From assembly GCF_900110205.1 (NCBI RefSeq), contig NZ_FOCV01000005.1:186001-250000 (forward strand): a stretch of DNA of 64,000 nucleotides, read 5' to 3'. The position numbers were made by a program, and so were the translations under genes. This document shows positions 53,308-62,215 of the stretch, piece by piece; the first letter of the stretch is position 1, and each line of letters starts with the position of its first letter. Below the pieces are notes generated by a model. The model had not been told where the DNA came from and did not search any database. It saw only the letters and a program-made list of their open reading frames with translations. The DNA is from Rhizobium tibeticum (GTDB taxonomy: Bacteria > Pseudomonadota > Alphaproteobacteria > Rhizobiales > Rhizobiaceae).

Positions 53308-55647
53308 ATGGACAAGTCAACTCTCCCCGACCCAAAGTTTATCATATCAGGCGCGATGCATGGCTCGCTGCGTCACGATTCAGCACACAAGCACGTTACC
53401 GGCACCGCCGACTACATCGACGACCTGCCCGAGCCTGCCGATCTGCTGCATGGCGCACTCGGCCTGTCCGAGCGGGCACACGCCGAGATCATCAGCATGG
53501 ACCTTTCCGAGGTGAAGGCGACAGCGGGTGTCATCTGGGTTTTCACCGGCAAGGACGTGCCCGGCGTCAATGACGTCAGTTCGAACGGCAGCCACGACGA
53601 GCCGCTGCTGGCCGAACACAAGGTCGAATTTCACAACCAGCCGATCTTCGCCGTCATTGCCGAAACGCGCGAGATTGCCCGCCGCGCCGCCCGCAAGGCA
53701 AAGATCGAATATCGCGACCTGCCGCACTGGAGCGATATTGACGGCGCGCTTGAAAATGGAGGCCCGCTCGTCATCACGCCGATGACCTTGCAGCGCGGCG
53801 ATGCCAAGGGCGAGATGGAGAACGCCCCGCGCCGGTTGAAGGGTCAGATGCGGATCGGCGGCCAGGAGCACTTCTATCTCGAAAGCCACATTGCCGTCGC
53901 CATCCCCGGCGAGGACGACGAGGTCGCCATCTGGTCGTCCACCCAGCATCCGAGCGAGATCCAGCATATTGTGGGCCACGTCCTCGATATCGCGTCGAAC
54001 GCGGTGACGGTGAACGTGCGCCGCATGGGCGGCGGTTTCGGCGGCAAGGAGACGCAGGGCAACCAGTTTGCCGCCCTGGCGGCGATTGCCGCCAAGAAGC
54101 TGAAGCGCGCCATCAAGTTCCGTCCTGATCGCGATGAGGACATGGCCGCAACCGGCAAGCGCCACGACTTCCTTGTCGACTACGAGATCGGCTTCGATGA
54201 CGAAGGCCGCATCCACGCAGTCGACGCCACCTATGCCGCGCGCTGCGGCTTCTCCTCGGATCTTTCCGGCCCTGTCACGGACCGGGCGCTGTTCCACGCA
54301 GATTCCAGCTATTTCTATCCGCATGTCCATCTGACATCGAAGCCGCTGAAGACCCACACCGTTTCCAACACCGCCTTCCGCGGTTTTGGCGGGCCACAGG
54401 GCATGCTCGGGGCTGAACGCTTCATCGAAGAGATCGCCTATGCGATCGGCAAGGACCCGCTCGACGTCCGCAAGCTGAACTTCTACGGCCAGCCTGGCTC
54501 CGGCCGCACGTTGACCCCCTACCATCAAGAGGTCGAAGACAGCATCCTCGAACGCATCGTCAGCGAACTGGAAGAAAGCGCCGAGTACCAAGCGCGCCGC
54601 AACGCCATCATCGCGTTCAACCGCGACAGCCGCTACATTCGCAAAGGCATTGCCCTGACGCCAGTGAAGTTCGGCATCTCCTTCACCATGACAGCGTTCA
54701 ACCAGGCCGGCGCGCTCGTCCACGTCTATCAGGATGGTTCAATCCACCTGAACCACGGCGGCACCGAGATGGGCCAGGGGCTATACACCAAGGTCGCGCA
54801 GGTGCTCGCCGACAGCTTTCAGGTCGATATCGAGCATGTGAAGATCACGGCAACGACGACCGGCAAGGTGCCCAACACGTCTGCCACCGCGGCATCCTCC
54901 GGATCGGACCTGAACGGCATGGCGGCCTACGATGCCGCCCGCCAGATCAAGGAACGGCTGGTTGCCTTTGCCGCCGAAAAATGGGGCGTACCTCCGACGG
55001 ACGTTGTCTTCCTGCCCAATCGCGTCAGGGTTGGCGACAAGGAGTTCCCCTTCCCCGATTTCATCAAGCAGGCCTATTTGGCCCGCGTCCAGCTTTCCGC
55101 CGCCGGATTCTATAAAACCCCGAAGATCCATTGGGATCGTGCCGCCGGCCGCGGCACGCCGTTCTACTACTATTCCTATGGCGCAGCCTGTTCGGAGGTC
55201 TCGATTGATACACTCACCGGCGAATACCTCGTCGAACGCACCGATATCCTGCACGATGTGGGCCGCTCGCTGAACCCGGCGATCGATATCGGCCAGGTGG
55301 AGGGCGCATTTGTTCAGGGCATGGGCTGGCTGACAACGGAGGAACTGTGGTGGGACGACAAGGGCCGGCTGCGCACGCACGCGCCTTCGACCTACAAGAT
55401 CCCCCTCGCCTCCGATCGCCCGAAGATTTTCAACGTGCGTCTTGCCGAATGGTCGGAGAATACTGAACACACGATCGGCCGCTCCAAGGCCGTCGGCGAA
55501 CCGCCGCTCATGCTGGCGATCTCAGTGCTGGAGGCGCTTTCCATGGCCGTTGCCAGTGTTGCCAACTACAAGGTCTGCCCGCAACTCGATTCACCGGCAA
55601 CGCCCGAGCGGGTGTTGATGGCCGTGGAGAGAATGAAGAAGGCATAG
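53308..55647 (+). CDS. xdhB: xanthine dehydrogenase large subunit (molybdenum cofactor)
   Basis: A 779-residue Moco subunit, the catalytic chain for hypoxanthine/xanthine oxidation. Recognisable are MRIGGQEHFYLES, GGGFGGKETQ (about 246-255), AFRGFGGPQGM, HLNHGGTEMGQGLYTKV and the C-terminal VGEPPLMLAISVLEALS, whose Glu is the active-site base of the family. The start follows the xdhA stop without a gap. The maturation factor gene xdhC, often third in the operon, is not present here. Confidence 0.96.
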   Translation: MDKSTLPDPKFIISGAMHGSLRHDSAHKHVTGTADYIDDLPEPADLLHGALGLSERAHAEIISMDLSEVKATAGVIWVFTGKDVPGVNDVSSNGSHDEPLLAEHKVEFHNQPIFAVIAETREIARRAARKAKIEYRDLPHWSDIDGALENGGPLVITPMTLQRGDAKGEMENAPRRLKGQMRIGGQEHFYLESHIAVAIPGEDDEVAIWSSTQHPSEIQHIVGHVLDIASNAVTVNVRRMGGGFGGKETQGNQFAALAAIAAKKLKRAIKFRPDRDEDMAATGKRHDFLVDYEIGFDDEGRIHAVDATYAARCGFSSDLSGPVTDRALFHADSSYFYPHVHLTSKPLKTHTVSNTAFRGFGGPQGMLGAERFIEEIAYAIGKDPLDVRKLNFYGQPGSGRTLTPYHQEVEDSILERIVSELEESAEYQARRNAIIAFNRDSRYIRKGIALTPVKFGISFTMTAFNQAGALVHVYQDGSIHLNHGGTEMGQGLYTKVAQVLADSFQVDIEHVKITATTTGKVPNTSATAASSGSDLNGMAAYDAARQIKERLVAFAAEKWGVPPTDVVFLPNRVRVGDKEFPFPDFIKQAYLARVQLSAAGFYKTPKIHWDRAAGRGTPFYYYSYGAACSEVSIDTLTGEYLVERTDILHDVGRSLNPAIDIGQVEGAFVQGMGWLTTEELWWDDKGRLRTHAPSTYKIPLASDRPKIFNVRLAEWSENTEHTIGRSKAVGEPPLMLAISVLEALSMAVASVANYKVCPQLDSPATPERVLMAVERMKKA

Positions 55648-55652
55648 GCTGA

Positions 55653-55680
55653 AGTGGCAGCACCTCGGGGCACTGCCACT
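55653..55680. terminator. hairpin terminator region after xdhB
   Basis: AGTGGCAG and CTGCCACT (8-bp stem, 12-base loop) begin 6 bases after the xdhB stop, in the convergent gap with the DUF1127-like gene. T-runs are poor on both sides. Confidence 0.45.
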
Positions 55681-55693
55681 CCAATCTCACGGC

Positions 55694-55897
55694 TTACCGC
55701 CGGAACTCGCTGTTGTAGCGCGGCTCGCGCCCGTCCATGAAACCGAGGTCGCGCTTGATGCGATCCGGCATTCCCTCGAATTCCAGCCTGTCCCATCCCG
55801 AAAGCCGACGCAGCAGTCTGCGGCCAAAGTCGGACAGCCAAGTTGAGGTCCCGGCAGCCTTTGCCTGTCTGTCCTGTTCGATAGCGGCGCAATCCAT
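55694..55897 (-). CDS. small DUF1127-like protein
   Basis: A 67-residue protein ending LEFEGMPDRIKRDLGFMDGREP, close to the DUF1127 pattern (L-x-x-hPDxxxxDIGL) of short basic alphaproteobacterial proteins, some of which act in phosphate or stress physiology and in RNA turnover. The N-terminus is Ala/Arg-rich. It is divergent from the LysR regulator at 55999, a common arrangement for a regulated small gene. Assignment to DUF1127 is by pattern only. Confidence 0.65.
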   Translation of the reverse strand: MDCAAIEQDRQAKAAGTSTWLSDFGRRLLRRLSGWDRLEFEGMPDRIKRDLGFMDGREPRYNSEFRR

Positions 55898-55910
55898 AAC
55901 ATCACCTCAA

Positions 55911-55937
55911 CAATCTGATCCGTTGGGTTGCAGATTG
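55911..55937. promoter_or_regulatory. 27-bp dyad between the small gene and LysR (candidate operator)
   Basis: CAATCTG (55911-55917) and CAGATTG (55931-55937) are perfect inverted arms 13 bases apart. LysR-type regulators commonly bind such dyads in the shared divergent promoter region. Confidence 0.45.
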
Positions 55938-55998
55938 CGCCAATAAATGCTGAAATTCCAATCGAACGCTCGTCTGGATGCATAAAGAGAACTTATCC

Positions 55999-56907
55999 AT
56001 GAAGCTGTCGAAGCAGTTTCCCCTGAACGCGCTGCGCGTATTTGAGGCCGTCGCGCGGCTTGGCAGTTTCACCAAGGCCGGCGACGAACTCGGCATGACG
56101 CAGACGGCCGTCAGCTACCAGGTGAAGCTGCTGGAGGAGAACATCGGCGAGCCCCTCTTCATGCGGCGCCCGCGCCATATCAGGCTGACCGACGCCGGCG
56201 AACGGCTGGCGCCCAAAGTAACGGAAGCCTTCGCCATGTTGCATGAAGCGATGGCCTCGGTTCGCGGAGCAGCCGAGGAAACGCTGCTCATTCACTCCAC
56301 GCCGACCTTCGCCTCGCAATGGCTGGCGCGTCATCTCGGCTCGTTTCACCTCAAATATCCCGCCACCGCCGTACGCCTGATCACATCGGACTCGCTGATC
56401 GATTTTGCCAGGGAGCCCGCCGACATCGCGATCCGCAGCGGCAAGGGCGAGTGGCCGGGCCTTGTGTCCCACCGGCTGCTGGCGATCGATTTCACTCCGA
56501 TGCTGAGCCCCGAACTTGCGGCCAGTGCCGGCGGCATCCACCAGCCGAGCGATCTCCTCAAGCTGCGACTGATCGATGCCGGCGACTCGTGGTGGACGTC
56601 ATGGTTCGAGGCGGCCGGTGTCGCCGATCCCGACCTTGCGGGCAGACCGCGCAGCCGGCTCGGCGCGCAATCCTTCGAGGCGAGTGCTGCGCTTGCGGGA
56701 CAGGGCGTGGCGATCCTGACGCCGGCATTCTATCGCGATGACCTTGCCGCCGGTCGGCTGCTCCAGCCCTTTCCAATCCTCTGCAGCGACAATGATTGGG
56801 ACTACTGGCTGGCCTACCCGGAAAGCCGCCGCAACGTTCCTAAAATCAAAGCATTCCGAAACTGGATTCTCGAGGAAATGAACGTCGCCGCGACCAATGG
56901 AAGCTAA
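55999..56907 (+). CDS. LysR-type regulator, GcvA-like subgroup
   Basis: A 302-residue regulator from MKLSKQFPLNALRVFEAVARLGSF (55999). HTH: SFTKAGDELGMTQTAVSYQVKLLEENIGEPLF. The GcvA-type FMRRPRHIRLTDAGE and the effector domain TPTFASQWLARHLGSFHLKYP follow. The subgroup includes regulators of amino-acid and beta-lactamase genes, so the effector is not evident. Position beside xdhAB and close to puuD/guaD suggests purine-linked control, but it is also divergent from the small DUF1127-like gene. It overlaps the convergent gene below by 4 bases. Confidence 0.88.
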   Translation: MKLSKQFPLNALRVFEAVARLGSFTKAGDELGMTQTAVSYQVKLLEENIGEPLFMRRPRHIRLTDAGERLAPKVTEAFAMLHEAMASVRGAAEETLLIHSTPTFASQWLARHLGSFHLKYPATAVRLITSDSLIDFAREPADIAIRSGKGEWPGLVSHRLLAIDFTPMLSPELAASAGGIHQPSDLLKLRLIDAGDSWWTSWFEAAGVADPDLAGRPRSRLGAQSFEASAALAGQGVAILTPAFYRDDLAAGRLLQPFPILCSDNDWDYWLAYPESRRNVPKIKAFRNWILEEMNVAATNGS

Positions 56908-57236
56908 TAGCCCATCTGCGGCGCATAGAAGCAGCGTGGCGTATCCTCGTTCGGGAACAGGCAGAGATGGTAGTCGCCGTCACCGGAGCGCATTGCCTTG
57001 CCCATGGGAAGGAGGAAGACATGCGCATGCGTGACAAGCCTGTGATCGCCTGGCAACAACGTCACCCGATAGCCATGCGGCGTAATCGCGACGCTCTTTG
57101 GCGGGATCATCTGGCAGTCTCCGGTTTCGCTGTCGCCGTTGCAACAGAAGGGCTCGTAGCTCCAGCCTGAAGGCGCATCATGGGCCTGAACACAGGACGC
57201 GAATGCAATCATCACACACACAAGAATGCTGCGCAT
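56904..57236 (-). CDS. small secreted hypothetical protein with Cys pairs
   Basis: A 110-residue protein starting MRSILVCVMIAFASCVQAHDAP (57236), a signal peptide cut near VQA. The mature part has SYEPFCCNGDSETGDCQMIP and YHLCLFPNEDTPRCFYAPQMGY, five to six cysteines, ending PQMGY. This looks like a conserved alphaproteobacterial secreted protein of unknown role. Its stop overlaps the convergent LysR stop. Confidence 0.7.
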   Translation of the reverse strand: MRSILVCVMIAFASCVQAHDAPSGWSYEPFCCNGDSETGDCQMIPPKSVAITPHGYRVTLLPGDHRLVTHAHVFLLPMGKAMRSGDGDYHLCLFPNEDTPRCFYAPQMGY

Positions 57237-57980
57237 TGGCATCTTCTCCGTTGATGAATGCGCCGCCGGAATGAAGCGGTTTTCACCTCATCCCGACGGC
57301 CTCAAAAATGAAATTGTAATCGAACCGTGACATTTCAAGCCACTTTTCATGCTGCAAAGCGGCCTCGACAGACCGCCCATTCAAGGACGCCTAACCATTC
57401 CGCGTGGTTTGCGGACAGCAGTCCGCAAACGGGCTCCATGATCGCGAGATCACCGCCGTGAGGGAGCATCCAATGCAAAAGCGTCGACATCTTGGCTTGG
57501 CATACATTCTTTTGGTTCGCTCGCATTGAATGTACAGGAACGCATCCCGCGGGAGGACGATCCTGGCGCTAGCGAGGTCGGTGAGCTTCGCGGTCCTCGC
57601 AGTCCGCCCAACATCATTGATATGGTTTGCATATTGCAGCCCCTATCAGGACAGGCTGTCGTCTCCGTCCGAGGGCGAGGTAACGGCGGAATGCACATCT
57701 CAAGCCGCCGGCGACGGGAGGGGGAGCGTTCTTTGGATCCTCAAAAAAAACATGCGGGGCCCGCGGAGGTTCCGAGCTCGACCTGATGGCCGAACATGAA
57801 ATCATCGCCTCAGGCGCTGAAAGCGTCGCGTGCGCAGTCCACTCGCATGAAGCATCTTCAAAAATTCGTTACCGTGGGCGACGCTGCGGTGTACATGTTG
57901 CAGCCAGGCTGGCGCCTTATCCCCTTTCCTCCGCGCGCGACTTTCTGCAATGTGGCGAGACTGAAGAACAGGGGAACTCC
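57237..57980. other. 744-bp gene-poor region upstream of puuD
   Basis: I find no well-supported gene. Present are a 10-bp perfect hairpin (GTTTGCGGAC-AGCA-GTCCGCAAAC, 57407-57430), a further GCGAGG...CCTCGC hairpin near 57570-57600, and several short open frames, one of which (57530-57799) has a weak signal-like start but poor composition afterward. It may hold the puuD promoter, a long 5' UTR or a small RNA. Confidence 0.55.
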
Positions 57981-59219
57981 ATGTATGAATACGCCATAGC
58001 GTGGGAATGGCTGGCCTTTGCGGCCCGCTGGTTCCACGTCATCACCGCGATTGCCTGGATCGGCTCGTCCTTTTATTTCATTGCACTCGATCTCGGTTTG
58101 GTGAAGCGGCCGCATCTTCCGCCGGGCGCCTATGGCGAGGAATGGCAGGTTCACGGCGGCGGCTTCTATCATATCCAAAAGTATCTCGTGGCCCCGGCGC
58201 AGATGCCGGAGCACCTGACCTGGTTCAAGTACGAAAGCTACTTTACCTGGCTATCCGGCTTTCTGATGCTCTGCATCGTCTATTACGGCGGCGCCGACCT
58301 CTTCCTCATCGACCGCCATGTGCTCGACATCAGCGCCCCGGTGGCGATCCTGATCTCGCTCGCCTCGTTGGCCGTCGGCTGGATCGTCTACGACCTGCTG
58401 TGCAAGTCGCCGCTCGGCAAGAACACCTGGGGCCTGATGGTCGTGCTTTACGCCGTGATCGTCTTCATGGGCTGGGGCTACACGCAGCTCTTCACCGGCC
58501 GCGCCGCCTTCCTGCATCTCGGCGCCTTCACGGCAACGATCATGTCGGCCAACGTCTTCATGATCATCATCCCGAACCAGAAGATCGTCGTCGCCGACCT
58601 GATCGCCGGGCGCACGCCCGATGCGAAGTACGGCGCGATCGCCAAGCAGCGCTCGCTCCACAACAACTACCTGACGCTGCCCGTCATCTTCTTCATGCTG
58701 TCGAACCACTATCCGCTGGCGTTTGGCACCGCCTACAACTGGGTGATCGCTGCCCTCGTCTTCCTGATGGGCGTCACTATCCGCCACTGGTTCAACACGA
58801 CGCATGCCCGCAAGGGACGCCCGACCTGGACCTGGATCGTCACCCTCATCCTCTTCATCCTGATCATGTGGCTGTCGACGGTGCCGAAGGTGCTGACCGG
58901 CGAGAAGGATGCGCAGGCTGTCGCGCCCGCCTTCCAGCAATTCGCCGGTGACCGGCATTTTCCCGCGGTCAAGCAGCTTGTCGGCACACGCTGTTCCATG
59001 TGCCATGCTGCCGAGCCGGTCTATGAAGGACTGGCGCGGCCGCCGAACAACGTGATCCTGGAAACCGATGCGGAAATTGCCGCTCACGCCCGCGAGATCT
59101 ATATACAGGCCGGCCGCAGCCATGCCATGCCGCCCGGCAACGTCACCGACATCACCTCGGACGAGCGCAAACTGCTCGTTGCCTGGTTCGAAAGCGCAGT
59201 CGAAGGCAAACAGGAATGA
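57981..59219 (+). CDS. puuD: PuuD, membrane-bound urate hydroxylase with C-terminal cytochrome c domain
   Basis: A 412-residue inner-membrane protein that oxidises urate to 5-hydroxyisourate and passes electrons to the respiratory chain instead of making H2O2. Start MYEYAIAWEWLAFAARWFHVI at 57981, with AGGGG upstream. About eight membrane segments follow (AIAWIGSSFYFIALD, FTWLSGFLMLCIVYYGGAD and others), then a C-terminal haem-c domain with CSMCHAAEPVYEG (CxxCH) and a likely axial Met in SHAMPPGN. Longer upstream frame is not coding. It couples with the lipoprotein gene (4-base overlap). Confidence 0.95.
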   Translation: MYEYAIAWEWLAFAARWFHVITAIAWIGSSFYFIALDLGLVKRPHLPPGAYGEEWQVHGGGFYHIQKYLVAPAQMPEHLTWFKYESYFTWLSGFLMLCIVYYGGADLFLIDRHVLDISAPVAILISLASLAVGWIVYDLLCKSPLGKNTWGLMVVLYAVIVFMGWGYTQLFTGRAAFLHLGAFTATIMSANVFMIIIPNQKIVVADLIAGRTPDAKYGAIAKQRSLHNNYLTLPVIFFMLSNHYPLAFGTAYNWVIAALVFLMGVTIRHWFNTTHARKGRPTWTWIVTLILFILIMWLSTVPKVLTGEKDAQAVAPAFQQFAGDRHFPAVKQLVGTRCSMCHAAEPVYEGLARPPNNVILETDAEIAAHAREIYIQAGRSHAMPPGNVTDITSDERKLLVAWFESAVEGKQE

Positions 59220-59647
59220 CCTCAGCCGCCCTTCGCGCCCTGCTTCTCGCTTCCACGCTGACCGCCTGCGGCCAGAGCGGCGTGGATGCCGCGGCGCCGG
59301 AGGGTCGCTCGGCGGCACCCGAAGGCGATTTTTCCGGCGATCTGAACGCCCTCGGCACCGAACCCTTCTGGGCGATCAGGATCCGCTCCGACAGCATCAC
59401 CTTCAGCCGCCCCGGCGCTGAAGACGTGAAAAGCGTCAACCCAGGCCCATTGGTCGAGAAGGAAAGAGCCAGCTGGACGGTCCCCGGTGGACCGGCTCCC
59501 TTCAAGCTGACGCTGACCAAGGGGGATTGCTCCGACGGCATGTCCGATCGCCACTACCCGCTCAATGCGGTTCTGGCGTTCGAGGACAAGACGATGTACG
59601 GCTGCGCCGCCACGCCGGCGGCAATCGCGGCCCAGCCGGCACCGTGA
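59216..59647 (+). CDS. putative lipoprotein, COG3650-like, downstream of puuD
   Basis: A 143-residue protein overlapping the puuD stop by 4 bases (ATGA). Signal peptide LRALLLASTLTACGQSG with a lipobox ending in Cys (LTAC, residue 18) predicts membrane anchoring. The mature domain has ALGTEPFWAIRI, PGPLVEKERASW and CSDGMSDRHYPLNAVL, a beta-rich region resembling COG3650/META-type proteins. Role in urate metabolism is not known; the coupling to puuD suggests a shared transcript with guaD. Confidence 0.8.
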   Translation: MTSAALRALLLASTLTACGQSGVDAAAPEGRSAAPEGDFSGDLNALGTEPFWAIRIRSDSITFSRPGAEDVKSVNPGPLVEKERASWTVPGGPAPFKLTLTKGDCSDGMSDRHYPLNAVLAFEDKTMYGCAATPAAIAAQPAP

Positions 59648-59693
59648 CGCGAAAACCGCCACGTTCGGACAATCGACAGAAGGGCAGAACGCC

Positions 59694-61001
59694 ATGACAC
59701 ACACACTTCTCCGCGGCCGGCTGCTCACCTTTCTGCGTGCGCCGCAAGAGCTTGGCGACACCGGAAGCTACCTCTACGAGAGTGACGGCGGGCTGCTGAT
59801 CAAGGATGGTCTCATCGTTGCCCGTGGCGCTTACGACAAGGTGAGCGCAAAGGCCCCCGCCGACGTCGTGGCCGTTGATCATCGGCCGCATCTGATCATG
59901 CCGGGTTTCATCGATACGCATCTTCATTTCCCGCAGATGCAGGTGATTGCCTCCTATGCGGCAAACCTGCTGGAATGGCTGAACACCTATACCTTCCCGG
60001 AGGAATGCCGCTTCGTCGAAAGCGCCCATGCCGCGCGCATCGCCACGCATTTCTACGACGAGCTCGTCCGCCACGGAACGACGACGGCGGTCGCCTACTG
60101 CTCCGTCCACAAGACCTCCGCCGATGCGTTCTTTGCCGAGGCACTGAGACGCAACATGCGAATGGTCGGCGGCAAGGTGATGATGGACCGCAACGCCCCG
60201 CAGGGATTGCTGGACACGCCTCAGATGGGCTACGACGAGACCCGCCAGATCATCGCCGAATGGCATGGCAAGGGCCGCTGTCACGTCGCCATCACGCCGC
60301 GCTTCGCGATCACCTCGACGCCGGCCCAGATGGAAGCCACCCAGGCACTCGCCCGCGAGTTTCCCGACCTGCACATCCAGACGCACCTCTCGGAAAATCA
60401 CGACGAAATCAAGTTCACCTGCGAGCTCTATCCCGAGGCGATCGATTATACCGATATCTATGCGCGCTACGGCCTGCTTGGTGACAGGACGCTCTTCGGC
60501 CACTGCATTCATCTCTCGGATCGCGAGGCCGATGCGATGAGCGAGACAGGCTCGGTCGCCGTGCACTGCCCGACCTCGAACCTCTTCCTCGGCTCCGGCC
60601 TCTTCCCGCTGAAGGCGCTTGCGCGTCGTGACAAGTCGGTGCGCATCGGCGTCGCGACCGATATCGGCGGCGGTTCCAGCTATTCCATGCTGCGCACGAT
60701 GGACGAGGCTTACAAGATCCAGCAATTGCTTGGCGAACGCCTGAACCCGCTCGAAAGCTATTACCACATGACGCTCGGCAACGCCCAATCGCTGTCGCTC
60801 GCCGACCGGATCGGCACGCTCGATGTCGGCTCGGACGCCGATATCGTCGTCCTCAATGCTGCCGCCACCCCGGCCATGGCACTGAAGATGGAAGTGGTGA
60901 AGACGCTGCCGGAAGAGCTGTTCCTGCTGCAGACGATGGGGGACGACCGCGCGATCGTCGAGACATACGTGGCTGGCGTCGCGGCCAAGAGCACCATTTG
61001 A
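59694..61001 (+). CDS. guaD: guanine deaminase
   Basis: A 435-residue amidohydrolase converting guanine to xanthine. The start MTHTLLRGRLLTFLRAP at 59694 follows a GAAGGGCAGAACGCC region. Zinc ligands are in [12 protein letters not shown] (about 65-76), HLSENHDEIKF and FGHCIHLSDRE; GVATDIGGGSSYSML holds the Asp. Length fits the family. Follows puuD and the lipoprotein in one apparent operon, linking guanine to urate breakdown. Confidence 0.95.
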   Translation: MTHTLLRGRLLTFLRAPQELGDTGSYLYESDGGLLIKDGLIVARGAYDKVSAKAPADVVAVDHRPHLIMPGFIDTHLHFPQMQVIASYAANLLEWLNTYTFPEECRFVESAHAARIATHFYDELVRHGTTTAVAYCSVHKTSADAFFAEALRRNMRMVGGKVMMDRNAPQGLLDTPQMGYDETRQIIAEWHGKGRCHVAITPRFAITSTPAQMEATQALAREFPDLHIQTHLSENHDEIKFTCELYPEAIDYTDIYARYGLLGDRTLFGHCIHLSDREADAMSETGSVAVHCPTSNLFLGSGLFPLKALARRDKSVRIGVATDIGGGSSYSMLRTMDEAYKIQQLLGERLNPLESYYHMTLGNAQSLSLADRIGTLDVGSDADIVVLNAAATPAMALKMEVVKTLPEELFLLQTMGDDRAIVETYVAGVAAKSTI

Positions 61002-61267
61002 GTTTCTGCGCTGCTTTCAAGAACCGGCACCGAACCGTTGGGTGGCCCCTAGGCCCGATCGAGGTCAGCAACCGCTCGCCCGCCTCCGTTGGCGACACGC
61101 CTGTCGCCGACGGCAGCGGAAACATGCCGACCACGTTCGACCGCCCCACAGAGCCGGCAACGCGTTTGTCGCTCATATCCGTCGAGCACCTGGAAGGCGA
61201 TGTCGTCTCCTTGCGCTATCGCCCTTGGTAATGCCGGACGAACGGGCTGATGGATAGCTGCGGCGTA

Positions 61268-62119
61268 TCAGCCCGACCACGAAATCGACTTCAACGCGTC
61301 CATGACAACCCGCACGATCGGCACGCTGCGGATGTCGGCATGGACGACGAGCCACAGTTCTCGCGTCAGCGGGCGCGGTTGAGGGATCGCTTCGACAAGA
61401 TCATCCAGGCCGGCCAGCATGAAATTCGGCAGCATGCCGATGCCGCCGCCTGCACGCGCTGCGGCGAGCTGAAACTCCAGCGTCGTTGCCCGGAGCGCCA
61501 CCTTGCGGCCCTCCGCTGCCTCGGCAAGCCGCATCGATTGCGGCGCGCTCGCCATCGTTTCGTCATAGGCGATGAAGGTCCTTTGCTCCTGCGGCGTCGC
61601 CGCAAGATAAGCAGCCGTGGCATAAAAACCGAAAGCGACATCTCCGAGCTTGCTGATGACGAAGTTGCCCTGCTCGGGCTTCGTCATGCGAACGGCAATA
61701 TCGGCCTCCCGCCGGTCGAGTGAGGCATAGCGTGTCTCGCCGACGATCGTGATGCCGATATCGGGATGCCGACCGCGCAACGCGACCAGTGCGGCCGGCA
61801 GCAATGCCGCAGCGAGCGTTGGCGGCGCGCTGATCCTGACCTCCCCGGCAAGCGTCGCACCGGCAGCAAGCCCCAGCCTCTCGACCGCAAGGGCCTCCTC
61901 GCCCATGCGCTCGGCCATCGCCGCCACCCGCTCGCCTTCCGGCGTCAGCAGAATGCGGCGCCCGCGCCGGTCGACCAGCTTCACGCCCGTCTGCTCCTCG
62001 AGCCCGGCAACCCGCCTGGAAACCGTCGCATGCTCGACTCCGAGAGCACGAGCAGCCCCGAGCAATGTGCCGGCCCGCGCCAAGGCGGCAAAGTAGCGAA
62101 GGCTTTCCCAATCGATCAT
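61268..62119 (-). CDS. LysR-type regulator divergent from quinone oxidoreductase
   Basis: A 283-residue LysR protein. HTH is WESLRYFAALARAGTLLGAARALGVEHATVSRRVAGLEEQTG; then DRRGRRILLTPEGE and an effector domain starting GEVRISAPPTLAAALLP. It is divergent from the oxidoreductase at 62216, with a dyad in the gap (62130-62157), so it probably regulates that gene. It is slightly shorter than most LysR proteins (about 295-310) but complete in both domains. Confidence 0.88.
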   Translation of the reverse strand: MIDWESLRYFAALARAGTLLGAARALGVEHATVSRRVAGLEEQTGVKLVDRRGRRILLTPEGERVAAMAERMGEEALAVERLGLAAGATLAGEVRISAPPTLAAALLPAALVALRGRHPDIGITIVGETRYASLDRREADIAVRMTKPEQGNFVISKLGDVAFGFYATAAYLAATPQEQRTFIAYDETMASAPQSMRLAEAAEGRKVALRATTLEFQLAAARAGGGIGMLPNFMLAGLDDLVEAIPQPRPLTRELWLVVHADIRSVPIVRVVMDALKSISWSG

Positions 62120-62129
62120 TGTTCATTTT

Positions 62130-62157
62130 TTCCCATTGAGTGACAATCAATAGGGAA
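62130..62157. promoter_or_regulatory. dyad between LysR and quinone oxidoreductase genes
   Basis: TTCCCATTG (62130-62138) and CAATAGGGAA (62148-62157) are inverted arms that match except for one inserted base. Their position in the 96-bp divergent gap suits a LysR operator controlling both genes. Confidence 0.5.
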
Positions 62158-62215
62158 TTTTCGATCATGACGCCACGCGCAATGATGGCTGCAACAGCAA
62201 TCGGAGTGCGCTTTC

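Noticed and set aside
53380..54723. 447-codon open frame opposite xdhB
   Set aside because: Antisense to the molybdenum subunit with no independent ribosome site or recognisable motif.
57530..57799. 89-codon frame upstream of puuD with a weak signal-like start
   Set aside because: After the first 25 residues the composition becomes Arg/Ser/Pro-rich and overlaps other equal-quality frames; no domain or good ribosome site.
60998..61231. 77-codon frame after guaD
   Set aside because: Starts with TTG overlapping the guaD stop region, has no ribosome site of note and no recognisable pattern; probably non-coding.
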